Source of the DNA: [Clostridium] aminophilum
GTDB taxonomy: Bacteria > Bacillota > Clostridia > Lachnospirales > Lachnospiraceae
Direction: 5' to 3'
Assembly (NCBI RefSeq): GCF_900101295.1
Contig: NZ_FOIL01000033.1
Span: 1 to 33,904 of the forward strand
DNA length: 33,904 bases
The position numbers were made by a program, and so were the translations under genes. The notes under the pieces are model-generated. The model made no database searches, was not told where the DNA came from, and worked only from the letters and a program-made list of their open reading frames with translations. Of the stretch, positions 13,735 to 22,335 are shown in pieces (position 1 is the stretch's first letter; every line of letters begins with the position of its first letter).

Positions 13735-13965
13735 GTCCGCAAGCGTACTTCGTTTTCTTCATCTCCGCAATCCCGAGGGCGCCCCGGAGACTTTGTACGC
13801 CGCCGCTGGTCACCGTCAGGTGACAGCTTCCTTGGCGAAGCTCTTAGTGAAATAGCGTGCTGCGGCTGGTTTTCTCGCGCTTAGTGAATTTGCTTACAGC
13901 GGCGTGCGCATCCTCGCGGAGCGTTTTTGTTTCATAGGGAATTTCGGAGAAATTTCCCATGAAAC
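13735..13965 (-). repeat. Hairpin-rich non-coding element, copy B
   Basis: This is the reverse-complement partner of 163-420. Its strongest identity covers the terminal hairpin (13930-13964) and the adjoining CGCTCCGCGAGGATGCGCAC block. The central tandem units of copy A are replaced by diverged sequence, but the GAGCTTCGCCAAGGAAGC block and the following GTCACC/GGTGAC hairpin are kept. Read on the minus strand, it lies between the parS cluster and parA, in the same orientation relative to its downstream gene as copy A has to ykoF. No gene is seen in 13514-13734. Confidence 0.8.
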
Positions 13966-13972
13966 AAATAAA

Positions 13973-13988
13973 TGTTTCACGTGAAACA
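13973..13988. other. parS site 1
   Basis: A perfect 16-bp palindrome TGTTTCACGTGAAACA identical to the canonical parS consensus bound by ParB/Spo0J. It lies upstream of parA and about 8 kb from oriC, as expected for origin-proximal parS. Confidence 0.97.
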
Positions 13989-14005
13989 TTACCCTATGTT
14001 TATTG

Positions 14006-14034
14006 ATTATACCATAGGAACGTTTCACGTGAAA
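14006..14034 (-). promoter_or_regulatory. Candidate parAB promoter between the parS sites
   Basis: On the minus strand a perfect TATAAT (14006-14011) is preceded, after 17 bases, by TTTCAC (14029-14034), a weak -35 that is part of parS site 2. ParB bound at either site would cover this promoter, which suggests autoregulation (inference). Confidence 0.5.
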
Positions 14035-14036
14035 CA
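14021..14036. other. parS site 2
   Basis: CGTTTCACGTGAAACA differs from site 1 only in the first base. The two sites are 48 bp apart centre to centre. A loose inverted repeat CCTATG/CATAGG lies between them. Confidence 0.93.
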
Positions 14037-14087
14037 TCTAATCACATATTCAATCACCTGTCATCGCAATTACTGAAACCAGTGCCT

Positions 14088-14816
14088 TCAATGCAGCGGA
14101 TCTTTGGAAGGGGTTCCGGCCTTTCTCGGATAGATCTTCGGCGTAGCAGTCATCTTCCGGATCATCACGATTTTTCGTTCATCTCCGTTCGGGAGCCGGA
14201 ATTCCGTGATATTCTCGATTTTTCCGCCCAGCTTTTTCACCGCACCATCCGCCATCTGCATCTCTTCTTCCAGTTTTCCGGATTTGTACGGAGCAAACAA
14301 TCCGCCTTTTTTCACCAGCGGAATACAGTACTCCGACAGCGTTGCAAGATTGGCAACCGCTCTGGAAACACAGATATCATAGACCTCACGGTGCTCCTTC
14401 ATCCGTCCGAAATCCTCGGCTCTGGCATGAATGGCGCGAATTCCGGAAAGACCGTTCTCCTCGGCACAGGTTTCCAGAAAACGGATTCTCTTTCCCAGAG
14501 AGTCCACCAGTGTCACATCCAGATCCGGAAAAACAATTTTTAACGGAATCCCCGGAAAGCCGGCTCCGGTCCCGACATCCACCAGACTTCCGCTGATTTC
14601 CGCCGGGTTCTTTACGGCTCGAATCAGCGATACACTGTCGGTAAAATGCTTTGTTATTACGTCGTTCATCTCGGTGATGGCCGTGAGGTTCATGACCTTA
14701 TTCCACTCAACCAGCATTTCAAAGTAGTGATAAAACTGCTCTGTCTGCTTTCCGGTAAGCGAAATTCCCATCTCCGACATTTCCCGCTTCAGGCGGGCCA
14801 CAAATTCTTCGTTCAT
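14088..14816 (-). CDS. rsmG: 16S rRNA m7G527 methyltransferase RsmG (GidB)
   Basis: RsmG methylates N7 of G527 in 16S rRNA using S-adenosylmethionine. The protein has 242 residues, with the SAM-binding motif VDVGTGAGFPG at 79-89, then LVDSLGKRIRFL and the SRAVANL region typical of the family. The start at 14816 is preferred: AGGA lies seven bases upstream and the length fits the family. An ATG at 14873 would add 19 basic residues. Downstream (leftward) come parS and parAB. The 217-base gap towards mnmG is AT-rich (about 14915-14965) and may hold a promoter, but no clear hexamers are seen. Confidence 0.95.
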   Translation of the reverse strand: MNEEFVARLKREMSEMGISLTGKQTEQFYHYFEMLVEWNKVMNLTAITEMNDVITKHFTDSVSLIRAVKNPAEISGSLVDVGTGAGFPGIPLKIVFPDLDVTLVDSLGKRIRFLETCAEENGLSGIRAIHARAEDFGRMKEHREVYDICVSRAVANLATLSEYCIPLVKKGGLFAPYKSGKLEEEMQMADGAVKKLGGKIENITEFRLPNGDERKIVMIRKMTATPKIYPRKAGTPSKDPLH

Positions 14817-15033
14817 TGATTCATCCTGTCGTCCTGCGGGACGCTTCTGCAGTCTTTTGTTGATCTGTTTCATCCGTTTTCCAACGGATCACTTCCAAAA
14901 AAGGATTGTTTTTTGAATATTTATTCAAGAAAATTCATTTTTATTTATATATATTTAAAATTTTCTTTGTTCATCACAGGAGAGTTTTCCGGGCTATGGT
15001 CTCTTTTTCTCTCTTCTGCTTTCTTCGTCCTCT

Positions 15034-16947
15034 TTACTTTTCGGATCCGTTCTCGTGGTCCCCACTCCGGTGATTCTGTTCCAGCCATACCATCAGGACC
15101 GACACATCCGCCGGTGATACGCCGGCGATACGGGATGCCTGACCGATGTTTTCCGGCTTCATCTCGTTCAGTTTCTGCACCGCCTCGATCCGCAGGCTCC
15201 TAATCTGACTGTAATCCATATCCGGGCTGAGTTTCCGGTGTTCCATCTTACGGAACTGCTCTACCTGGCGCTGCTGCCGGCGGATATATCCCTCATATTT
15301 GATGTTGATATTGATCTGACGGATGGTCTCTGGATCGGTGATCTCCGGACGGTCCGGGTCAATCGGCGCAATCGCCTCATAACTGAGTTCCGGCCGGCGG
15401 ATCAGCTCTGCCAGCGATGCCGCGGTGGAAAGCGGCGTGCTGCCGGCCTGTTCCAGAAAAGCACCGGTCTTCGCGGATGCGCCAACCTTGATGGCGGAGA
15501 GTCTTTCGATCTCCGATGCGATCTGCCGTTTCTCTTCACACACGCGCTCCCAGTGTTCGTCGCTGACAAGCCCGATCTCGTGGCCGATCTCCGAAAGCCG
15601 GAGATCCGCGTTGTCCTGGCGAAGAAGCAGCCGGTACTCCGCACGGCTCGTCATCATCCGGTACGGCTCGAAGTTTTCCTTGGTGACCAGATCATCGATC
15701 AGAACCCCGATATATGCTTCGGAACGGTCCAGAATCACCGGATCTTTTTTCTGAAGCTTTCTCGCCGCATTGACGCCGGCGATGAATCCCTGCACCGCCG
15801 CCTCCTCATAACCGGAACTTCCGTTAAACTGACCTCCCGCAAAAAGTCCCGGAATCTTCTTGAATTCCAGCGCCGGGGTCAGCTGATTCGCATCGATACA
15901 GTCATACTCGATGGCATAGGCGTTGCGGACAATGCGGACATTTTCCAGTCCCGGAACCGTGCGGTACATCGCATACTGCACATCCTCCGGCATGGAACTG
16001 GACATGCCGTCCACATACATCTCATTGGTGTAAAGGCCCTCCGGCTCAATAAACACCTGATGACGGTCGTGATCCGGGAATTTCATCACCTTGTCCTCGA
16101 TGGACGGGCAGTATCTCGGTCCCTTTGCCTTGATGCGTCCGGAATAGAGCGGCGAACGGTCGATATTCTCGCGGATAATCCGATGGGTCTCCTCGTTGGT
16201 ATAGGTCAGCCAGCACGGTTCCTGCTCTTTCTGAACCGATTCCGGATCAGTCGAGAAGGAAAACGGCTGAACATACTCGTCTCCCGGCTGAATCTCCATT
16301 TTGGAAAAATCAATGGTTCGCTTATCGACTCTCGCCGGGGTACCGGTCTTGAAGCGTCGGATCTCAATTCCCGCTTTCTCAAGGGATTCCGTCAGATGGT
16401 TGGCCGCCTGAAGTCCGTTCGGCCCCGTATAATTGCTGACATCGCCGTAGATGCAGCGCGCACGGAGATAGGTTCCGGTGCAGAGAACGACCGCTCTGGT
16501 ATGGTAAATGGCGCCGGACCAGGTTTTTACGCCGGCAGCCACACCGTTCTCCACGATCAGTTCCGCCACTTCTGCCTGACGGATCGTCAGGTGTTCCGTA
16601 TTCTCCATGGTCGTGCGCATGGCTTCGCTGTACTCGCGCTTATCCGCCTGTGCGCGGAGGGAATGAACCGCCGGTCCCTTGGATGTATTCAGCATTTTGG
16701 ACTGAATGAAGGTCTTGTCGATATTTTTTCCCATCTCACCGCCCAGCGCGTCCAGCTCCCGGACCAGATGCCCCTTGGAGCTTCCGCCGACATTGGGATT
16801 GCACGGCATAAGCGCAATGCTGTCGACACTGACCGTAAAGACGATGGTCTCAAATCCCATGCGGGCGCAGGCAAGAGCCGCCTCACAGCCCGCGTGTCCC
16901 GCGCCGACGATGGCAATGTCATAGGTTTCTTCTACTACACTTGACAT
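15034..16947 (-). CDS. mnmG: tRNA uridine 5-carboxymethylaminomethyl modification enzyme MnmG (GidA)
   Basis: MnmG is the FAD-dependent partner of MnmE that modifies the wobble uridine (U34) of several tRNAs. The protein has 637 residues. The N-terminal dinucleotide-binding motif is [10 protein letters not shown] (15-24). [16 protein letters not shown] and the later GTYLRA and [17 protein letters not shown] signatures are all diagnostic. The C-terminal helical domain that docks on MnmE and tRNA is complete. AGGAAATA precedes the ATG. mnmE lies 52 bases upstream, so the two partners are probably co-transcribed. Confidence 0.97.
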   Translation of the reverse strand: MSSVVEETYDIAIVGAGHAGCEAALACARMGFETIVFTVSVDSIALMPCNPNVGGSSKGHLVRELDALGGEMGKNIDKTFIQSKMLNTSKGPAVHSLRAQADKREYSEAMRTTMENTEHLTIRQAEVAELIVENGVAAGVKTWSGAIYHTRAVVLCTGTYLRARCIYGDVSNYTGPNGLQAANHLTESLEKAGIEIRRFKTGTPARVDKRTIDFSKMEIQPGDEYVQPFSFSTDPESVQKEQEPCWLTYTNEETHRIIRENIDRSPLYSGRIKAKGPRYCPSIEDKVMKFPDHDRHQVFIEPEGLYTNEMYVDGMSSSMPEDVQYAMYRTVPGLENVRIVRNAYAIEYDCIDANQLTPALEFKKIPGLFAGGQFNGSSGYEEAAVQGFIAGVNAARKLQKKDPVILDRSEAYIGVLIDDLVTKENFEPYRMMTSRAEYRLLLRQDNADLRLSEIGHEIGLVSDEHWERVCEEKRQIASEIERLSAIKVGASAKTGAFLEQAGSTPLSTAASLAELIRRPELSYEAIAPIDPDRPEITDPETIRQININIKYEGYIRRQQRQVEQFRKMEHRKLSPDMDYSQIRSLRIEAVQKLNEMKPENIGQASRIAGVSPADVSVLMVWLEQNHRSGDHENGSEK

Positions 16948-16999
16948 GACTATTTCCTTTTTATCAATAATTTCTTCTATTTAAAATTTTTCAATTTTT

Positions 17000-18379
17000 T
17001 TATTTTCCCATACAGAATCGGGCAAAGATCTCATTGGCCAGATCATCTCCCAACTCTTCTCCGAGAATGGTTCCGAGCTGCTCATAGGCATTCATCAGGT
17101 CAATGGTAAAGAAGTCTTCCGGCATTCCGTCATCGATGCTCCGCACAACCATTTCCAGGCTGTTTTTCGCCTCACGGACCGCATTCTGATGGCGGACATT
17201 CGTGATGACCACCTCATCATTAAAATCAATACCGCCAGAGAGGAACATTTCCTCGATCCGGTCTTCGATCTTCTCAATGCCGGTCTTCTCCTTTGCCGAT
17301 ACCGGAATCACGTACTGTCCGGTCTCCTGCTCCGCTCTTTCCTGTGTGATCTTCAGATCCAGATCCGTCTTATTCAGGATCACAATACACTTTCGATCCC
17401 GGATCATTTCAATAATCTCCCGGTCATTATCGTCGAGTTCCTTCGATCCGTCAATAAGATAAAGGATGAGATCGGCTTTTTCCACCAGATCTCTTGCCTT
17501 CTCCACGCCGATTTTCTCCACGGTGTTGTCCGTATCACGGATGCCCGCCGTATCAATGATATTGAGGCTGATTCCCCGAACACGGAGATTTTCCTCGAGC
17601 GTGTCTCTCGTCGTTCCCGCGATATCGGTGACGATCGCCCGCTCCTCGCCGAGAAGGGCATTCATCAGAGAGGATTTTCCGACATTCGGTTTTCCTAAAA
17701 TGACGGTTTTGATCCCCTCCCGGATCACCCGGCCGCTGCCGAAATTCTTCTCCGCCTCTTTCATCTCCGCAATCAGCGGAAGGAGGCGGCTTCTCAGTTT
17801 TTCCGGATATCCGTCCAGTGAAATGTGCTCGGGATCATCGAGCGCCGTCTCGATAAATGCGGTCTCATACAGAATCTTTTCGCGGAGTTTCCGGATTTTC
17901 TCCGAGAGTGTTCCGCGAAGCTGCGCGATCGAGCTCTCCATCGCGTAATCGTTTTTTGCCTCAATCAGGTCCATGACCGCTTCCGCCTGTGACAGGTCGA
18001 TCCGTCCTCCGAGAAAAGCGCGCTTTGTAAACTCGCCCGGTTCTGCCAGCCTTGCCCCGTGATTCAGCACGGCCTGAAGAATCCGTTTCATCACGAGAAC
18101 GCCTCCGTGGCAGTCAATCTCTGCGGTATTCTCCGTCGTATAACTGTGAGGTGCCCGCATCACCATGACCAGAACCTCATCGATCACTTCGCCGTTCTCT
18201 TCGATATGTCCGTAATGAACCGTATATCCCTTACACTCGGAAAGCTTTAAATCCTTTTTTTCCGGACGAAAGATCTGATCCATGATCTCCAGGCTGTCTT
18301 CTCCGCTCACGCGGATGATTCCGATTCCGGAATTGGTCAATGCTGTCGCAATGGCAGCGATCGTCTGTGTCGTCTGCAT
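17000..18379 (-). CDS. mnmE: tRNA modification GTPase MnmE (TrmE)
   Basis: This potassium-activated GTPase acts with MnmG in U34 modification. The protein has 459 residues: an N-terminal folate-binding domain opening MQTTQTIAAIATALTNSGIG, a helical domain, and an inserted G domain with P-loop GKPNVGKS (229-236), DIAGTTRDT, DTAGIRDT and NKTD. It ends FCMGK, carrying the family's essential C-terminal cysteine. The start at 18379 follows GAAGGAAGGAT; an upstream ATG at 18409 would place ten residues inside a terminator hairpin. The terminator between jag and mnmE suggests partial read-through or a separate promoter. Confidence 0.97.
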   Translation of the reverse strand: MQTTQTIAAIATALTNSGIGIIRVSGEDSLEIMDQIFRPEKKDLKLSECKGYTVHYGHIEENGEVIDEVLVMVMRAPHSYTTENTAEIDCHGGVLVMKRILQAVLNHGARLAEPGEFTKRAFLGGRIDLSQAEAVMDLIEAKNDYAMESSIAQLRGTLSEKIRKLREKILYETAFIETALDDPEHISLDGYPEKLRSRLLPLIAEMKEAEKNFGSGRVIREGIKTVILGKPNVGKSSLMNALLGEERAIVTDIAGTTRDTLEENLRVRGISLNIIDTAGIRDTDNTVEKIGVEKARDLVEKADLILYLIDGSKELDDNDREIIEMIRDRKCIVILNKTDLDLKITQERAEQETGQYVIPVSAKEKTGIEKIEDRIEEMFLSGGIDFNDEVVITNVRHQNAVREAKNSLEMVVRSIDDGMPEDFFTIDLMNAYEQLGTILGEELGDDLANEIFARFCMGK

Positions 18380-18403
18380 GATATTATCCTTCCTTCTGAA
18401 AAG

Positions 18404-18427
18404 AGCCATGCCGTAACCGGCATGGCT
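18404..18427 (-). terminator. Terminator after jag
   Basis: A perfect 10-bp stem AGCCATGCCG/CGGCATGGCT with a 4-base loop is followed on the minus strand by TTTT. It lies 26 bases past the jag stop and 24 bases before the mnmE start, dividing the leftward cluster into two transcription units. Confidence 0.75.
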
Positions 18428-18453
18428 CCTGCCTCCTGTCCCTGTCTAAGCGA

Positions 18454-19617
18454 TCAGGTATTGGATTTTACGGAATTTCCGTATTTCTGCATATCTCTCT
18501 TCCACTTCGGAATCTCTTCCTCTGCGTTCCTGACCGGAGCGGTTTTTACCTCCGGAGCTTTGGTCTGCTCTACCGGAGCGGATTCCTGTTCCACCGCTTC
18601 TCCTGCGGCATTGTGAGAATATCCGCCGCGGAAGCTGCTGCCTCTTCTTCCGGCATTGTTCCAGCTGCGTCCGCCATTCCCGTTTCTTCTCGGTCTGCGG
18701 TCGCCTCTGTCCGGACGGCCGTCGCGGCGGTCGCCGCGCTCTCCGTCTCCGTGGTCTTTCCGCTTCGGGAAGATGGTAACGTGACGGTACGGATCTTCGC
18801 CATCACTCTTGGTCATGACGTACTGGTCATTCTGAAGTGCGGAGTGAATGATTCTTCTCTCATACGGATTCATCGGCTCAAGGGATACCGGTCTGCGGGA
18901 TCGCTTTACCTTATAGGCAATATTTCTCGCCAGTGTCTCCAGAGTCTCTTTTCTTCTCTCGCGGTAGTTTTCGGTGTCAAGTTTGATGCGGATGTATTCC
19001 TGACCGCTCTTATTTACCACAAGGCTTACCAGATACTGAAGGGAATCCAGTGTCTGTCCTCTCTTGCCGATGAGAACGCCCATGTCATCGCCGCTGATCA
19101 GAACCGCAAGTTCCTTTTCCTCAGCACGGAATTCCGCTTTCACCTCTGCGGTAAATCCCATCGCATGGAACACATCGTTCAGGAACTTTTCAGCATCACG
19201 GATCACGGTCTCCGGATCTGCCGCTTTTCTCGGCTTCTCACTCTTCGGTGCCTTCTCCTCGGATACGGCCGCTCTCTTTTCCGGAGCAGAAACCGCCGGC
19301 TTCTTCTCTTCCTTTACCGGCTTCGGGGATGCTGCCCGCTCCTCTTTCTCTGCCGGAGCCTTTTCTGCCTGAATATCATCATTGACTGCCTTCGGGGAAA
19401 CACTCTTCAGAATCTCTTTTTCGATTTTCTCCACTTCGTCCGATTCTGGCTTCTTTCTTGCGCGAATGACTGCCGGCTTAGCACCGAAACCGAGGAAACC
19501 GGCGCTTCCCTTTTCAATCACTTCATATTCGATCTTATCGCTGGTGACCTGAAGCTCGATCAGGGCTTCATTGACCGCTTCATCTACCGTCTTTGCGGTA
19601 ACTGTAATAAAATCCAT
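18454..19617 (-). CDS. jag: RNA-binding cell-elongation regulator Jag (KhpB/EloR)
   Basis: Jag proteins bind RNA and influence cell elongation in Gram-positive bacteria. Domain order: Jag-N (about 1-52, with GSAGFLGFGAKPAVI), a Lys/Glu/Ala-rich linker (about 55-135), a KH domain with the loop GDDMGVLIGKRGQTLDSLQY, and an R3H domain (RNIAYKVKRSRRPVSLEPMNPYERRIIH). A long tail of about 100 residues follows. It is rich in Arg, Gly and Asp (RGDRRDGRPDRGDRR), is absent from shorter relatives, and probably adds RNA affinity. The gene starts 15 bases after the yidC stop, a conserved pairing. Confidence 0.95.
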   Translation of the reverse strand: MDFITVTAKTVDEAVNEALIELQVTSDKIEYEVIEKGSAGFLGFGAKPAVIRARKKPESDEVEKIEKEILKSVSPKAVNDDIQAEKAPAEKEERAASPKPVKEEKKPAVSAPEKRAAVSEEKAPKSEKPRKAADPETVIRDAEKFLNDVFHAMGFTAEVKAEFRAEEKELAVLISGDDMGVLIGKRGQTLDSLQYLVSLVVNKSGQEYIRIKLDTENYRERRKETLETLARNIAYKVKRSRRPVSLEPMNPYERRIIHSALQNDQYVMTKSDGEDPYRHVTIFPKRKDHGDGERGDRRDGRPDRGDRRPRRNGNGGRSWNNAGRRGSSFRGGYSHNAAGEAVEQESAPVEQTKAPEVKTAPVRNAEEEIPKWKRDMQKYGNSVKSNT

Positions 19618-19632
19618 GCTTCTGCCTCCTGA

Positions 19633-20931
19633 TTACTTCGCTTTGTTTTCGTCGTTCTTTTCGTTGAACTTCTTCACCATGGATGCCTTTGAAGCCAGAC
19701 TTCCCGGTTTTGCTTCACCCTTCTGATAATATGCGGAAGAATCCTTCTGATTCTTCTTGGAAGCATTCTTTGCAAGAGACGGTCTCTCAACTTCCGTGAA
19801 ATCATTTCTGGATGCGCTGACTTTGACGTTGCTGTTTGCATTCAGAAGCGGCAGTCCCTGCTTTGCTCTCTTGCGGTTTGTCTTCTCGAGATTCTTCTCA
19901 ATCAGCTTATTGATGTCAATTTTTTCCATGTACTTATTGACGAGGATCTGCTGGATCAGAGTGACAAATCCCTGAACCACCCAGTAGATACCGATCGCGC
20001 ACGGAAGTGTAAAACAGATAAATACCGATACCAGCGGCATGGTTACCGTCATCTGGTTCATCATGCCGGCTCCCGGAGTGTCCGGATCCGCCTTCGGCTG
20101 ATTGGCGGTCATCAGTTTTGTGGAAGCGTACTGTGTAATACCGGAAAGCAGCGGAATCAGCCACGCAAGGCTGATGGCGGTGAAGCCCTGGAACGGCGCC
20201 TCCGCAAGATTGATTCCGAGGAAGGTATTCATCTCACCGATGTGTGCAGCCGCCTCGGCAACTTCCGTGGAAGAAAATGCGCCCGCAAAAGCATCTTTCA
20301 GAGCCGTCCACTGTGTATCCGTCATTTTATAAAGGAAATCAATGATAAAATTGTTGATTTCCGTATTGCCGTATTTTTCCGGATCATCCAGACCAAGGTT
20401 GGAAAGACTCGTCAGAAGCTTTTCCCATCCGTTATTATTCGCAAAGTCAACCAGCGACTGAGCGGCAGAGGTTCCGCCGAGGGAATCCGCTACGGTCTGA
20501 TAAATGTTCTTGACCGACGGAACATACGCCGGAATATTGTAGATAACGCGATAAAGGGCAAAGATGATCGGAAGCTGGATCAGCATCGGCAGACATCCCG
20601 CCGTCATGTTGTATCCGTACTTCGCATAGACGGCATTCATCTCCGCCTGCTGCTTCTGCATGGAAGCCTGATCTTTCTTACCTTTGTATTTCTTCTGGAT
20701 TTCTTTGAGCTCCGGCTGCATGATACTCATGAGTCTGGAGGATTCCTGCTGTTTTACGGTCAGCGGGAACAGAATCAGCTTTGTGATCACGGTGAACAGG
20801 ATGATACACAGTGCAAGATTATAAATTCCAAAGCTGCTGGTGATTTTGAACAGGAAATCCATAATGTATCCGAAGATTGTCGCAATCGGACTAAGAATGG
20901 ATCCTGTCTTTGTGGCTACAAATAATTCCAA
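19633..20931 (-). CDS. yidC: Membrane protein insertase YidC (SpoIIIJ/Oxa1 family)
   Basis: YidC inserts and folds proteins in the cytoplasmic membrane. The protein has 432 residues, with five or six hydrophobic segments. The first pair flanks a basic cytoplasmic loop (MQPELKEIQKKYKGKKDQAS) that is a family hallmark. The hydrophilic-groove arginine probably lies in this first helical region. A large extracytoplasmic stretch between later helices (roughly residues 145-245) is longer than in Bacillus. The C-terminal tail is highly basic, consistent with ribosome contact. It sits between yidD and jag, the usual order. Confidence 0.95.
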   Translation of the reverse strand: MELFVATKTGSILSPIATIFGYIMDFLFKITSSFGIYNLALCIILFTVITKLILFPLTVKQQESSRLMSIMQPELKEIQKKYKGKKDQASMQKQQAEMNAVYAKYGYNMTAGCLPMLIQLPIIFALYRVIYNIPAYVPSVKNIYQTVADSLGGTSAAQSLVDFANNNGWEKLLTSLSNLGLDDPEKYGNTEINNFIIDFLYKMTDTQWTALKDAFAGAFSSTEVAEAAAHIGEMNTFLGINLAEAPFQGFTAISLAWLIPLLSGITQYASTKLMTANQPKADPDTPGAGMMNQMTVTMPLVSVFICFTLPCAIGIYWVVQGFVTLIQQILVNKYMEKIDINKLIEKNLEKTNRKRAKQGLPLLNANSNVKVSASRNDFTEVERPSLAKNASKKNQKDSSAYYQKGEAKPGSLASKASMVKKFNEKNDENKAK

Positions 20932-20971
20932 AGGGAACCTCCTCTTTATCTGCCTTGGCAGATTTTACCTG

Positions 20972-21184
20972 TTATGGGACCGGATCATAACCGCCTTTTG
21001 CAAAAGGATTACACCTCAATATCCTTTTACAAGCAAGAAAACCGCCTTTTAAAGCGCCGTATTTCTGGATCGCTTCGATAGCATACTGCGAACAAGTAGG
21101 TGTGTATCTGCAGTGAGGTCCGGTCATCGGGGAGATAAAGAGCTGATATCCCCGGATCGCCGCCAGCATGATTTTCCTGACCAT
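20972..21184 (-). CDS. yidD: Membrane protein insertion efficiency factor YidD
   Basis: This small protein (70 residues) is associated with the inner face of the membrane near YidC. It shows the family block [23 protein letters not shown] with three conserved cysteines (including HCRYTPTCS and ILRCNP), and ends GGYDPVP. It starts 18 bases downstream of the rnpA stop and is followed by yidC, so it belongs to the same leftward operon. Confidence 0.96.
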   Translation of the reverse strand: MVRKIMLAAIRGYQLFISPMTGPHCRYTPTCSQYAIEAIQKYGALKGGFLACKRILRCNPFAKGGYDPVP

Positions 21185-21202
21185 ATTCCTTTCACTCCCG
21201 GC

Positions 21203-21544
21203 TTACAATTCTGATAAAATGTTATGAAGTCCGCATAAGTGCTCGAATGCACTCTCAATCTGTCTGTAATCCGCGTCTTTCGCGGCCACTCTGGCAACCA
21301 CGACGATGTCTAATCCTTTCGTGAGCTTATCCTCGCGGAGTCGGAAAATTTCACGAAGAAGTCTGGTAATGTGATGACGCACAACACTGTTACCTACTTT
21401 TTTGCTTACGGAGATACCGATTCTGGATTCCGTGTGATCGGCCGGAAGGACATACATCACCAGAAGACGGTTTGCGTATGACCTGCCCGTCCTGTACACC
21501 TTTTTGAAGTCATTGTTCTTTCGGATTGAATGAAATCTGTTCAT
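21203..21544 (-). CDS. rnpA: Ribonuclease P protein component RnpA
   Basis: RnpA is the protein subunit of RNase P, which trims the 5' ends of tRNA precursors with the catalytic RNA (not in this window). The protein is basic (113 residues) and includes the conserved RIGISVSKKVGNSVVRHHITRLLRE region. The canonical RNR motif reads RHH here, a variation at a usually conserved spot. A strong hairpin separates it from rpmH upstream. Confidence 0.95.
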   Translation of the reverse strand: MNRFHSIRKNNDFKKVYRTGRSYANRLLVMYVLPADHTESRIGISVSKKVGNSVVRHHITRLLREIFRLREDKLTKGLDIVVVARVAAKDADYRQIESAFEHLCGLHNILSEL

Positions 21545-21597
21545 GTGCCTTCCGTTTCTATCCCGTTTCGTTTTTTCCCTGTTTTACATTTTATACT

Positions 21598-21634
21598 AAC
21601 AAGAGGCCACAATGATTCATTGCGGCCTCTTGTT
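21598..21634 (-). promoter_or_regulatory. Strong hairpin between rpmH and rnpA
   Basis: AACAAGAGGCC.CAATGA pairs with TCATTG.GGCCTCTTGTT over about 17 bp with one mismatch. On neither strand is it followed by a T-tract, so it is more likely an RNA-processing or stability element than a terminator. It could allow rpmH mRNA to accumulate above rnpA (inference). Confidence 0.6.
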
Positions 21635-21688
21635 GCTCGGCCTGCAGGGATAGCAGACCTATCGTATGTATTCCCTTTTTTCTGCTGA

Positions 21689-21826
21689 TTAAACAGTAAG
21701 AGAAGCTCTGCCCTTAGCTCTTCTTGCAGCCAGAACTTTTCTGCCGTTTGCAGTCTTCATTCTTGCTCTGAAGCCATGGACTCTGGATCTCTGTCTCTTC
21801 TTCGGCTGAAATGTCATCTTGCTCAT
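21689..21826 (-). CDS. rpmH: Ribosomal protein L34
   Basis: This 45-residue basic protein of the large ribosomal subunit begins [19 protein letters not shown] and ends KGRASLTV, a textbook L34 sequence. AAGGAGGTG lies about ten bases before the ATG; a second in-frame ATG three codons on would be too far from that site. It is the first gene left of oriC and has its own strong promoter about 160 bases upstream. Confidence 0.97.
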   Translation of the reverse strand: MSKMTFQPKKRQRSRVHGFRARMKTANGRKVLAARRAKGRASLTV

Positions 21827-21895
21827 GGGTTTTACACCTCCTTATATTTCTCTTTCGCCGGCCCTGGCGGCCGTACTGTCGCGCACCCCTTATAT

Positions 21896-21919
21896 ACTGA
21901 AGCGCATTTCTGCTTCAGT
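21896..21919 (-). promoter_or_regulatory. Hairpin in the rpmH leader
   Basis: A perfect 8-bp stem ACTGAAGC/GCTTCAGT with an 8-base loop lies in the predicted rpmH 5' untranslated RNA. No terminator tract follows. A role in leader regulation is possible but unproven. Confidence 0.45.
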
Positions 21920-21937
21920 CCGGGCGTGTTCGCGTCA

Positions 21938-22234
21938 TATCCACATATTTTCTCTATTCTATTGCGGATTAAACATCTTCCCAATTATATAGGAGATACC
22001 GGGGTTCGTCAATGATTAAATCTTGAAATTTTACGCTCTCAAAATATCCCGGTGGATGGATCCACCTTCTTTCACATATGTATTCACATTTTTTTGAAAT
22101 TAATCAACAATATCCACGTTTTAAAATTCTATTCTTTTTTCAAGGGTTTCCACCGGTAATCCACCGTTTTTTACTCAACTTATCCACAGTTTATCCCCAA
22201 AATGTGGATAAACTCATTGAAAAATTGTGGACAG
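21938..22234. other. oriC (dnaA-upstream part) with DnaA boxes
   Basis: The region between divergent rpmH and dnaA contains a perfect DnaA box TTATCCACA (22180-22188), a reverse box TGTGGATAA (22203-22211), near-boxes TTATCCCCA (22191-22199), TGTGGACAG (22226-22234) and ATATCCACA (21938-21946), and a strongly AT-rich stretch (about 22074-22145) suited to unwinding. Gene orientation flips here from leftward to rightward, as at a replication origin. A second box cluster lies between dnaA and dnaN, giving the bipartite layout known from Bacillus. Confidence 0.9.
21984..22012 (-). promoter_or_regulatory. rpmH promoter
   Basis: On the minus strand TTGACG (22007-22012), a 17-base spacer and a perfect TATAAT (21984-21989) form a near-consensus sigma-A promoter directed at rpmH-rnpA. 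Confidence 0.85.
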
Positions 22235-22245
22235 TACGATAGAAT
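22217..22245 (+). promoter_or_regulatory. dnaA promoter
   Basis: TTGAAA (22217-22222), a 17-base spacer and TAGAAT (22240-22245) lie about 90 bases before dnaA. A DnaA-box-like sequence falls inside the spacer and a full box lies just upstream, consistent with autorepression by DnaA. Confidence 0.75.
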
Positions 22246-22335
22246 ACTCGTTAGATTGGGTAAGTGTCCTCCCACGCAGTTCCGAAACCGGAGCCTGCGT
22301 TTATTTCGTATATTTCAAATTGTCAGGAGTTAGAC

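Noticed and set aside
12821-13855. A 344-codon open frame on the plus strand opposite parA
   Set aside because: It is a shadow of parA that runs into the non-coding repeat copy B.
15238-16944. A 568-codon open frame on the plus strand opposite mnmG
   Set aside because: It is a shadow of the high-quality mnmG gene; no ribosome binding site or protein family is seen.
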